Below, one piece after another: positions 7,822-13,952 of a stretch of 17,292 bases of DNA (the first letter of the stretch is position 1; the number at the start of each line of letters is the position of its first letter). Source of the stretch: Candidatus Cryptobacteroides faecihippi (GTDB taxonomy: Bacteria; Bacteroidota; Bacteroidia; Bacteroidales; UBA932); contig JAGHSC010000178.1 of NCBI GenBank assembly GCA_018066065.1, positions 1-17,292 of the forward strand, given 5' to 3'. A program made the translations under genes and the position numbers. The notes below the pieces were generated by a model that did no database searches, was not told where the DNA came from, and was given only the letters and a program-made list of their open reading frames with translations.

Positions 7822-7894
7822 TGGAGCATAGGAGAATCGAACTCCTGACCTTTTGAATGCCATTCAAACGCTCTACCAACTGAGCTAATACCCC
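7822..7894 (-). tRNA. tRNA-Ala (anticodon GGC)
   Basis: The minus strand folds into a full cloverleaf. The acceptor stem is GGGGTAT with ATGCTCC, the D arm GCTC/GAGC, the anticodon stem TTTGA/TCAAA with loop ATGGCAT, and the T arm AGGAG-TTCGATT-CTCCT. Positions 34-36 are GGC, which reads the Ala codon GCC. The discriminator base is A, and CCA is not encoded. A promoter lies just upstream (7905-7935). Confidence 0.96.
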
Positions 7895-7904
7895 ATTGTG
7901 GCTG

Positions 7905-7935
7905 CAAATGTAGGAACAAAAGTTCAAATCTGCAA
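7905..7935 (-). promoter_or_regulatory. Promoter of tRNA-Ala
   Basis: On the minus strand, TTG (7935-7933), a 20-bp spacer, then TACATTTG (7912-7905) match the Bacteroidota consensus. RNA would start about 4 bases before the mature tRNA 5' end. It sits in the 53-base gap after the nuclease gene. Confidence 0.65.
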
Positions 7936-7947
7936 CCCGTAAGACTC

Positions 7948-8838
7948 TCAATCTCTCAATATCTGGTCTTTGATGCGCCAATCCTTGAAAGGATCCATCA
8001 CGGACTCAGCCGCTTCCTGGGCGGATGTCTCAAGATTGTGGAAGAAATCCATCCCTGTCCTGGCCTCCAGCTCGTCGACCGTCATGGCATATAGGGTAAG
8101 ATTCCTCGTACAGTTCTCATTCGGAAAGATGAAGCCGATCGCAACGTAGCCTGTCCCATCCTTCTTCCTCGCAAGCAGTGCCTTGAAGAAAGAATCAGGG
8201 ACCATTACATGGTTCTCCCCGATGTGATTGCGAGGAGTGGCCGTGTCGAAGAGAGGACCGCACACCACCCAGACCGAGCCATAGTACTTCGCCTCGTAGC
8301 GTACCTGCTGCTCAAGGTCGTTCCAAGCACCGGCATTCAATCCGTGAAGCTGTGGGCAGACATTGCTGAGATAGAAACTCTCCTTCATTGCCTGCGAGCT
8401 CCACTTCATGTCGGCTGCAGGAGCCATGTGTCCCCTGTCATAGCCGGAGCCGGAATAGTCGCGGTCATAGGCCTGCCGACCCTTGATCGATGGGTCCGGT
8501 GTGAACTTGTCCTCCCTGGATCTGTTTCCTGTGACAAGCTCCGTAGAAAGAAGCTCGTAGGCGACCCAGTTCGGAATCCTGTAGTCGGAATTGTAGGAGA
8601 GGGTGTAGCCCATGTGCTCCACGATGTCCTCCCTGCTGTCTTCCAGGCGGAAAGGAATCTCGATGCGGGACATCAGGTCCACATGGGAAGCGGGGTCTGC
8701 CGCAAGCGAGTCCATCTCGGAAAGAGGCTCCTCGGCCTCTCCGGATGGGTGCCTGTCATTCAGCAGATAGTCCGCCGCAAAGATCAGGGCAAGGACGGCT
8801 GCCGTTATGATGGTTTTCCTGGTCGTACCTTTTTTCAT
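7948..8838 (-). CDS. Membrane-anchored DNA/RNA non-specific endonuclease (NUC1 type)
   Basis: A 296-residue member of the beta-beta-alpha-metal nuclease family (Serratia nuclease/NucA/EndoG), which cuts DNA and RNA using Mg2+. Residues 9-26 are a hydrophobic stretch after a basic start (MKKGTTRK), acting as a signal anchor or signal peptide without a lipobox, so the enzyme should face the periplasm. The catalytic motif is YDRGHMAPAADM with His137. Asn159 in YLSNVCPQ, Asn168 and Glu176 in NAGAWNDLE fit the metal-binding helix. Near the end, YAMTVDELEARTGMDFF is typical of the family's last conserved block. All key residues are present, so it should be active. ATG 8838 comes 3 bases after the stop of the FGE lipoprotein gene, so the two are surely co-transcribed. 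No immunity-protein gene is adjacent. A periplasmic role in nucleic-acid scavenging or biofilm DNA turnover is inference. Confidence 0.9.
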   Translation of the reverse strand: MKKGTTRKTIITAAVLALIFAADYLLNDRHPSGEAEEPLSEMDSLAADPASHVDLMSRIEIPFRLEDSREDIVEHMGYTLSYNSDYRIPNWVAYELLSTELVTGNRSREDKFTPDPSIKGRQAYDRDYSGSGYDRGHMAPAADMKWSSQAMKESFYLSNVCPQLHGLNAGAWNDLEQQVRYEAKYYGSVWVVCGPLFDTATPRNHIGENHVMVPDSFFKALLARKKDGTGYVAIGFIFPNENCTRNLTLYAMTVDELEARTGMDFFHNLETSAQEAAESVMDPFKDWRIKDQILRD

Positions 8839-8841
8839 CTG

Positions 8842-10293
8842 CTAGAGAGCAAGACGGAAGCCGAATGTACCCTTGATGTTCTTTGCAGGCATGAATGACC
8901 TGTTGGTGACACGGCATGCGTCCCAGCGGCTGGCTGCACTGCCGCCCCTGAGGATCCTGCTGGTTCCCTCAGCCGGTCCGACAGGATCGACCTGGGCATC
9001 GGCCGAATAGTTGTCAGCCCTGTCGTAGCACCACTCCCAGGCATTTCCACTCATGTCGTAGATTCCGAGCTCGTTAGCCTTCTTGCCCTTGACATTCTTC
9101 GGCTTCATGTTGGCATTGTCGACGTACCACATTGCTGAATTCATGTCGTTCGTGCCGCTGAAGCCGTAACCGTGAGCGAACTTGCCTCCGCGGGCAGCAT
9201 ATTCCCATTCAGCCTCGGTAGGAAGACGGAAGGTCCTGCCGGTCAAGGCGTTGAGCTTGAGGATAAAGGACTGGCAGTTGTACCATGAGACATTGACGAC
9301 AGGCTTCTGAGGCTCATCGATCTCGTTGAGGTAAGGGACATAGCCCATGACCGCATTCCAGAGCGCGACGGTGACCTCGGTCTCGCAGAGAGCATAGTCG
9401 CTGAGAGTGACCTTGTGTGCATTCTTCTCATTCTCAGGAACAGCGAAGTTGCCGTAAGGGGCATCGGCTTCGGTGAATCCCATGGTGAATTCCCCACCCT
9501 TGACCTTTACCATCTTGAATGTGACGCCACCGACAGTGAAGGTCTCGGCAATGCCGTCGGATGCATCCACGCTCTCCCTCTCGATGGAATTGCCGTCAAG
9601 AACTGCAAGGAGAGACTCGCTCAATGCATCCTCGGTCGGCTGGACAAGCCTGAAGCCTACGCCGGCCTTGCTGGTGTGGGACTCGATCTCGAGCTTGTCC
9701 TTCTCGGTGCGTACGACCTTGTGGTCGATCACCTTTGGACCTGCAGGGTTGATGGTAAGGATTGCCGGGTCGAGATAATCGTCCTTGGCTGCACCGTCAA
9801 GAGTGTGGAAGCTGTCCTCCATCCACTCGGCGACAGAGATGAAGCCTGCACCCTGGACCTTTGAAGCGTACTCCCACCGAGCCTCGGTAGGAAGTGAAAA
9901 GGTCTTTCCGGTGGCCTTGTTGAGCTTGGAGATGAACTTCTTGATGTCCACCCATGAAACCATGTCGACAGGAGCCGATGGATTCTGGACGGAGCTTGGG
10001 TTGTTTCCCATGACTGCGGTCCACAATGCCTGTGAGACAGGCTTTGCAGTGATCACGAAACCGTCGAGGGCAACCTCGTGCACATCCGAGTTGCTCACCT
10101 TCCTCCTGTTGTCGGAGGAAATTCCCATGGTGAAGTTGCCTGCAGGAACCTTGACCATGTCGAAAGCGACGTCGGAGACAGTGTAGGACATTTCATAGTC
10201 AACGGTCTGTGACTGGGAAGATGATGATCCACCGCAGGAAACTGCCATGAAGGCGATGGCGGCGGACATGAGGAATGAGACTATCTTTTTCAT
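8842..10293 (-). CDS. Lipoprotein with two tandem FGE-sulfatase (SUMF1-like) domains
   Basis: A 483-residue lipoprotein. Signal peptide MKKIVSFLM... ends in AVS before Cys20, followed by a Ser/Gly linker. Domain 1 (about 45-217) starts FDMVKVPAGNFTMG and contains FSLPTEARWEYA, but it is degenerate: it lacks the SGNAWEW and RGGS elements and ends GVGFRLV. Domain 2 (about 258-482) is complete: FKMVKVKGGEFTMG, FRLPTEAEWEYAARGG, MSGNAWEWCYD, ILRGGS (447-452) and the closing GTFGFRLAL. True formylglycine-generating enzymes have two active-site cysteines after RGGS. Here only Cys460 is found, so sulfatase activation is unlikely, and a binding or structural role as in GldK-type proteins is more plausible. 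The frame extends back to 10380, but that stretch holds the promoter and an upstream terminator; MKK at 10293 is the start. It is followed after 3 bases by the NUC1 endonuclease. Confidence 0.88.
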   Translation of the reverse strand: MKKIVSFLMSAAIAFMAVSCGGSSSSQSQTVDYEMSYTVSDVAFDMVKVPAGNFTMGISSDNRRKVSNSDVHEVALDGFVITAKPVSQALWTAVMGNNPSSVQNPSAPVDMVSWVDIKKFISKLNKATGKTFSLPTEARWEYASKVQGAGFISVAEWMEDSFHTLDGAAKDDYLDPAILTINPAGPKVIDHKVVRTEKDKLEIESHTSKAGVGFRLVQPTEDALSESLLAVLDGNSIERESVDASDGIAETFTVGGVTFKMVKVKGGEFTMGFTEADAPYGNFAVPENEKNAHKVTLSDYALCETEVTVALWNAVMGYVPYLNEIDEPQKPVVNVSWYNCQSFILKLNALTGRTFRLPTEAEWEYAARGGKFAHGYGFSGTNDMNSAMWYVDNANMKPKNVKGKKANELGIYDMSGNAWEWCYDRADNYSADAQVDPVGPAEGTSRILRGGSAASRWDACRVTNRSFMPAKNIKGTFGFRLAL

Positions 10294-10322
10294 CTTGTTC
10301 AATTTGATTCGTTTTGAGCGGA

Positions 10323-10353
10323 CAAAGATAAGAATAAACGGATGTTTAGGCAA
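10323..10353 (-). promoter_or_regulatory. Promoter of the FGE-lipoprotein/endonuclease operon
   Basis: On the minus strand, TTG (10353-10351), a 20-bp spacer, then TATCTTTG (10330-10323) are a full consensus match. RNA would start near 10316, giving a leader of about 23 bases. The TTG falls inside the T-rich tail of the upstream gene's terminator. Confidence 0.65.
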
Positions 10354-10390
10354 GAAAACGACGAGGGACCGTGGTGTCACGGTCCCTCGT
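10352..10390 (-). terminator. Terminator of the DUF4332 gene
   Basis: A perfect 13-bp stem (10361-10373 with 10378-10390) and a 4-base loop are followed on the minus strand by CGTTTTCTT. It lies 21 bases after the DUF4332 stop codon. Confidence 0.85.
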
Positions 10391-10411
10391 GCGGAATTGT
10401 CTGATTTGACC

Positions 10412-10819
10412 CTAGTAGGTAACGACTCCTGGAAGAGCCTTGGCCTGGTCGATCATGGCCTGAACCTGAGACTCGACAGGAACAACCTTGGTAAGGTGCT
10501 TCTCCTCGTTGACTTCCTTCATCTTTGCGACGAGGTTGGCAGCAACGCGGTGTCCAAGCTCCTTGACGGTGTCAACACCTGCAGCCTCGAGAAGCTCTGC
10601 GAACTGAGGGCCTACACCCTTGATGCGGAAAAGGTCAGCATGGTTGACCCAGGTAAGGATGAGCTTACCGGTGATTTCTGTCTTCTCTTCAAGTTCCTTG
10701 CGGCCCTTGGCGGTCTTGCCTGCCTCAAGAAGCTGGTCTACTGTCTCAATACCTGCAGCGATGAGTTTCTCTGCATAGACTGGGCCGATGCCCTGGATGT
10801 CGATAATCTTGTAAGTCAT
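10412..10819 (-). CDS. DUF4332 protein with two helix-hairpin-helix motifs
   Basis: A 135-residue cytosolic protein built from two helix-hairpin-helix motifs: IQGIGPVYAEKLIAAGIETVDQLL (about 8-31) and IKGVGPQFAELLEAAGVDTVKEL (about 66-88). The WVNHADLFRI stretch between them is typical of DUF4332. Such motifs usually bind the backbone of DNA non-specifically, as in polymerase beta or RuvA, so DNA binding is likely, but no catalytic domain is attached and the cellular role is unknown. It has its own well-formed promoter and terminator, so it is monocistronic and perhaps well expressed. The gene ends in TAG. Confidence 0.87.
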   Translation of the reverse strand: MTYKIIDIQGIGPVYAEKLIAAGIETVDQLLEAGKTAKGRKELEEKTEITGKLILTWVNHADLFRIKGVGPQFAELLEAAGVDTVKELGHRVAANLVAKMKEVNEEKHLTKVVPVESQVQAMIDQAKALPGVVTY

Positions 10820-10856
10820 GATGTTGATTGATTATGTTCGAGTTATATCGTTTTGC

Positions 10857-10887
10857 CAAATATAGCGAAAATGACTGGAAACACAAA
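10857..10887 (-). promoter_or_regulatory. Promoter of the DUF4332 gene
   Basis: On the minus strand, TTTG (10887-10884), a 19-bp spacer, then TATATTTG (10864-10857) are a full match to the Bacteroidota consensus. RNA would start near 10850, about 31 bases before the ATG. It begins 5 bases after the LRR gene's stop codon. Confidence 0.7.
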
Positions 10888-10891
10888 AAAA

Positions 10892-11587
10892 TCAAAGCAT
10901 TCTCACTTTCCTGCGCAAACGCTCCGGAAGCATCGGAGGGATGATGTCGGCAGAAGAGCGTGAAATGAATATCCGCTTGAGAGGCGTCTCGCCGAAAGCG
11001 TCCTCGCCGATGTATTCCAGGCTTGGCGGGAGCACTATTTCCTCAAGCGACTCGCATGCGTAGAAGGCACCGTCCCCAATCGACCTGAGAGCCTTGTCAA
11101 GCTTGACCTTCCCCAGCGAGCAGCAATCCTCGAAGGCGCCTTCCCCTATCGCGACAAGACCTGAAGGACAGGTAAGTGACCGAAGCTCCCAGCAAGACTG
11201 GAAGGCTTCCTCAGCGATGTACAGAAGATCTTTCGGAAGCTTGATGCTCTTCATCCAGCCGCATTCGCGGAAGGCGGCACGCCCGATGTGCGTGACACTG
11301 GCAGGAAGGTAAACCTTGTCAAGAAGGGAGACGCGCTCATCGTCAGGGATCACCTCCCCCAGCCTGCGATCCTCCGCCATGTAGTCCTGGAATGCGAAGA
11401 CTTCATCACAGATCACCTTGGTGCCATCCTTCACATGGACCTCTCCCGGATAATTCTCAGCATCCAGAAGCCGCTCTCCGTCAGCAGAATAGCAGCAGCA
11501 GTTGTCATTGTCCCAGACATCCTCCGCAAGGTCGGCGGAGGAAGCCCTTGTCTCGAGCCTTGTGATTTCAAGCCATCCGGCAGACAT
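10892..11587 (-). CDS. BspA-type leucine-rich repeat protein (LRR_5)
   Basis: A 231-residue protein with a run of five BspA-like (LRR_5) repeats of about 23 residues from about 92 to 205. Each repeat is of the form LP-x-x-L-x-x-IG-x-x-AF-x-x-C-x-x-L-x-x-I. An earlier, weaker unit is seen at about 50-66 (VHVKDGTKVICDEVFAF). Such repeats form a curved protein-binding surface. Unlike most BspA-like proteins of gut Bacteroidales, it has no signal peptide or lipobox and no sorting domain, so it is probably cytosolic. It is rich in Cys, including three in a row at 30-32. ATG 11587 lies 12 bases after the stop of the unknown gene upstream, so the two form an operon. Its partner is unknown. Confidence 0.83.
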   Translation of the reverse strand: MSAGWLEITRLETRASSADLAEDVWDNDNCCCYSADGERLLDAENYPGEVHVKDGTKVICDEVFAFQDYMAEDRRLGEVIPDDERVSLLDKVYLPASVTHIGRAAFRECGWMKSIKLPKDLLYIAEEAFQSCWELRSLTCPSGLVAIGEGAFEDCCSLGKVKLDKALRSIGDGAFYACESLEEIVLPPSLEYIGEDAFGETPLKRIFISRSSADIIPPMLPERLRRKVRML

Positions 11588-11599
11588 AGCAGGAAAGGA

Positions 11600-12076
11600 T
11601 CAGAATGATTTTACGAATTCGAGGTCTTTCTTCAGCATCACCTTCGGATCCATCAGAGAGACTTTCTGAAAAAGGCGGAACTGGTTCGCCTTGGAAAGAT
11701 AGACCTTGTCCTCATGCTTTCCCTTTCTCCACCACTTGTAGAAAGTGACCGGATCGTTCTCGAAAGGAATCTTGGCAAGGATCTCGGAAGTATAGCCAGG
11801 GAAGTCGATGACCACGTTCAGGCCCATGAACTGCCTGTAGTACTGTGGGTCAGCCCTGCGAAGCTTGCTCATCAGAGGGTTGTACACCTCCAGCTGGTCG
11901 ACCTGGATGGTCTTCTCGCGGACTATCATCCTGTGGATGCGGACCGGATCGTAGTTCAGCCAGGCACCGAGCCTGAGCGTCACAGGACCCTCTTCCGTGT
12001 CCAGGGTGAGTTCATCCATTGAATAATAGACCTTTTCGGAATCTAATGGGAAAACTTCTTCTGTACCTGGCATCAT
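11600..12076 (-). CDS. Hypothetical protein, 158 residues
   Basis: I do not recognise this family. The 158-residue product has no signal peptide or membrane span. It reads as a mixed alpha/beta soluble protein, with an acidic beginning (SEKVYYSMDELTLDTEEGPV), a middle rich in Tyr/Phe/Arg and Pro, and a basic helical end (LSKANQFRLFQKV, LKKDLEFVKSF). Base composition and codon use look like those of its neighbours, and the frame has no competing reading on the other strand as good as this, so it is very likely real. Two ATGs stand in tandem (12076 and 12073); either may be used. It is followed after 12 bases by the LRR gene, with which it is probably co-transcribed. It starts 39 bases after the YitT stop. 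Confidence 0.72.
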   Translation of the reverse strand: MMPGTEEVFPLDSEKVYYSMDELTLDTEEGPVTLRLGAWLNYDPVRIHRMIVREKTIQVDQLEVYNPLMSKLRRADPQYYRQFMGLNVVIDFPGYTSEILAKIPFENDPVTFYKWWRKGKHEDKVYLSKANQFRLFQKVSLMDPKVMLKKDLEFVKSF

Positions 12077-12095
12077 TGAATAGGTTTGCTGGCTG

Positions 12096-12103
12096 CAAAA
12101 ATA
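12096..12103 (-). promoter_or_regulatory. Possible -7 box for the hypothetical/LRR operon
   Basis: On the minus strand this reads TATTTTTG (TAnnTTTG), 19 bases before the tandem ATGs, giving a leader of about 13 bases. A TTTG is present only 13 bases upstream, which is too close, so read-through from the YitT gene is an alternative. Confidence 0.4.
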
Positions 12104-12115
12104 AGAAAAAAAATA

Positions 12116-13045
12116 TCAAAAACGGAACTTCTTAGGCTTCAGCCAGATTCCATAGACCTCACTGATGTTGGATGCAGTGACGAATGCCTTGATGTCCTCA
12201 CGCCTCATGAATTCCATCAGATTGGCGAATTCTTCCTGGGTGAGAAGAGCCTGGACCTCGGTCTCGAGATTGCCGGTGTAGCCTCCGGTCAGCTGGTAGA
12301 GGCTGCATCCCCTTCCAAGTGATTCAATGATGAACTTCCTGATCCTCTCGTACTCCGCAGAGATGACGCAGACTCTCTTGCGCTTGTTGAAAGTCGCAGT
12401 GAAGAAATTGACGACCAGGCCATTGAGCCACGTTCCCAGAAGGCCGATGATGACCATTCTGAAAGGATTGATGGCAAAGGCCGTCAGACATGTCGCAAAG
12501 CCTGAGATCGTGAGCGAATCACCGATGTCAAGATGGAAGTACTTGTTGATGAGCTTTGCAACGATGTCAAGTCCGCCTGTCGACGCATTTATCTTGAAGA
12601 GCAGGGCCTGCGAGATGCTCAGCAGGACCACGAAGCACATCAGGTCGAAGCAGAGGTCCCCCATGACGGAAGTCGTGCCGGGCTGGATCAGCTTCTGGTA
12701 AGGCATGACCCATTCGCAGAGATCCATCAGCGGGCCAAGGATGAGCGAAGCATAGATCGTCTTGGCACCGAACTCCTTCCCAAGAAGGGCCAGGGCGACG
12801 GCAAGCAGGACGATGTTCATCAGGAGGACCATCATAGAGACCTTGATCTGGATCCCAACCGCAGCCAGGACCTCGGACACGACGATCGCGAGACCCGACA
12901 CGGTTCCGATGATCAGCTTTGAAGGCACAAGGAAGTAGTAGATTGCCATCGCAGTGAACAGCATTCCCAGTGTTATGATCGAGAATTCTTTCCAGAATTG
13001 CTTTGTCTTCAGTGCATCGAAGGAAGACTTGATAATGTCATTCAT
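12116..13045 (-). CDS. YitT-family membrane protein (DUF161 and DUF2179 domains)
   Basis: A 309-residue inner-membrane protein. Residues about 20-220 hold several hydrophobic segments (for example IITLGMLFTAMAIYYFLV, SMMVLLMNIVLLAVALALL, MVIIGLLGTWLNGLVV), separated by Gly-rich turns such as STGGLDIVAKLI. This is the YitT/DUF161 fold, whose substrate is not established in Bacteroidota. Residues about 228-303 form the cytosolic DUF2179 domain (VCVISAEYERIRKFIIESLGRG through FVTASNISEVYG), with a fold resembling PII-like regulators. The ATG at 13045 is the only good start. The gene diverges from the glsA-like gene with an 85-base gap. Family assignment is confident, and transport or regulatory function is not known. 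Confidence 0.9.
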   Translation of the reverse strand: MNDIIKSSFDALKTKQFWKEFSIITLGMLFTAMAIYYFLVPSKLIIGTVSGLAIVVSEVLAAVGIQIKVSMMVLLMNIVLLAVALALLGKEFGAKTIYASLILGPLMDLCEWVMPYQKLIQPGTTSVMGDLCFDLMCFVVLLSISQALLFKINASTGGLDIVAKLINKYFHLDIGDSLTISGFATCLTAFAINPFRMVIIGLLGTWLNGLVVNFFTATFNKRKRVCVISAEYERIRKFIIESLGRGCSLYQLTGGYTGNLETEVQALLTQEEFANLMEFMRREDIKAFVTASNISEVYGIWLKPKKFRF

Positions 13046-13070
13046 CTCAGGATTGATTGTTTGGGCACTG

Positions 13071-13078
13071 CAAAAATA
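13071..13078 (-). promoter_or_regulatory. Possible -7 box for the YitT gene
   Basis: On the minus strand this reads TATTTTTG (TAnnTTTG), 25 bases before the YitT ATG. No -33 TTTG is seen at the expected spacing. Confidence 0.4.
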
Positions 13079-13100
13079 AATGAATATTCTCAGAGATTGC

Positions 13101-13108
13101 TATATTTG
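13101..13108 (+). promoter_or_regulatory. -7 box for the glsA-glsB operon
   Basis: TATATTTG matches TAnnTTTG and would start RNA near 13115, 16 bases before ATG 13131. There is no clear -33 element. It lies inside the longer open frame from 13080, which is the main reason for choosing the later start codon. Confidence 0.45.
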
Positions 13109-13130
13109 CACACACAAGAAGTTGAAGAAG

Positions 13131-13940
13131 ATGGGAAACCGACAGGATCTGGCCATAAGCATAGGCGAGATTGCCAGCCAGAAGACAGGTAAGAACCTGC
13201 CGCGGTTCATTGTACGCTGGCTCGAGAAGTTCTTCCACCAGGACATGATCAACGAATTTCTCACCAGAGGTTACGAGGGTGCGGAATTCTGCACTAAGTG
13301 CCTGGAGTATCTCGACATAAGGATCGAAGCAAGCGGACTTGAGAACATCATCGTGCCGGAAGGCGCGAAGATCACCTTTGCTTCCAACCATCCGCTCGGA
13401 GGTGCCGATGGAGTTGCTCTGATCAGCATCCTCGCAGGACAGCAGGGAAGGAATGTCAAGCTCCTGGTGAACGACTTCCTCATGTACCTCAAGGCCCTGG
13501 CGCCGATGTGCATCCCGGTCAACAAGATGGGTGGACAGTCCAGAAGCCTCCCCCAGCAGATGAAGGAGATGTACGCAGCCGACTGCGACATACTCATCTT
13601 CCCTTCAGGCAAGTGCTCAAGGAAATACGACGGAAAGATCCAGGACCCGAAGTGGAACAAGTCCTTCGTCAAGATGAGCAAGGACTCCGGGCGATGGATT
13701 GTCCCGATCCACTTCATCGGAGAGAATTCCAAGAGATTCTACCGCATCGACAGCATCTGCAGGAAGCTCGGGATCAAGTTCAACCTCGCAATGATGTTCC
13801 TTCCGGACGAACTCCACCGCGCACAGCACAAGACCTTCAAGGTGGTCTTCGGAAAGCCTATCTCACCGGATGAACTTGACATGACAAAGACCCCTCTCCT
13901 TCTCGCGCAGGAGATAAGGGAAACAGCATACAGTCTCTAG
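13131..13940 (+). CDS. glsA: Lysophospholipid acyltransferase-family protein, GlsA-like O-acyltransferase
   Basis: A 269-residue member of the PlsC/LPLAT superfamily, most likely the O-acyltransferase that adds the second fatty acid in glycine-lipid synthesis, as GlsA does in Bacteroides thetaiotaomicron. The catalytic block is FASNHPLGGADGVALI with His87 and Asp93; the spacing is H-x5-D rather than the canonical H-x4-D. I believe this is usual for this subgroup. A second block, ILIFPSGKCSRK, provides the FPEG-like phosphate-binding element. There is no strong membrane span, and it should act at the inner face of the cytoplasmic membrane. The frame opens at ATG 13080, but the putative -7 box at 13101-13108 and the A/G-rich leader favour ATG 13131. 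It is followed 12 bases later by the GlsB-like N-acyltransferase gene. The superfamily is certain and the glycine-lipid role follows from the pairing. Confidence 0.82.
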   Translation: MGNRQDLAISIGEIASQKTGKNLPRFIVRWLEKFFHQDMINEFLTRGYEGAEFCTKCLEYLDIRIEASGLENIIVPEGAKITFASNHPLGGADGVALISILAGQQGRNVKLLVNDFLMYLKALAPMCIPVNKMGGQSRSLPQQMKEMYAADCDILIFPSGKCSRKYDGKIQDPKWNKSFVKMSKDSGRWIVPIHFIGENSKRFYRIDSICRKLGIKFNLAMMFLPDELHRAQHKTFKVVFGKPISPDELDMTKTPLLLAQEIRETAYSL

Positions 13941-13952
13941 ACAAACCACACA

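Noticed and set aside
8209..8898. A 229-residue open frame opposite the endonuclease gene
   Set aside because: The other strand carries all the catalytic residues of a NUC1 nuclease. The antisense product shows no domain and has no start signals.
8842..8980. Variable region of a diversity-generating retroelement in the C-terminal FGE domain
   Set aside because: FGE-fold C-termini are known targets of such elements, but there is no second copy of this stretch and no reverse transcriptase in the window.
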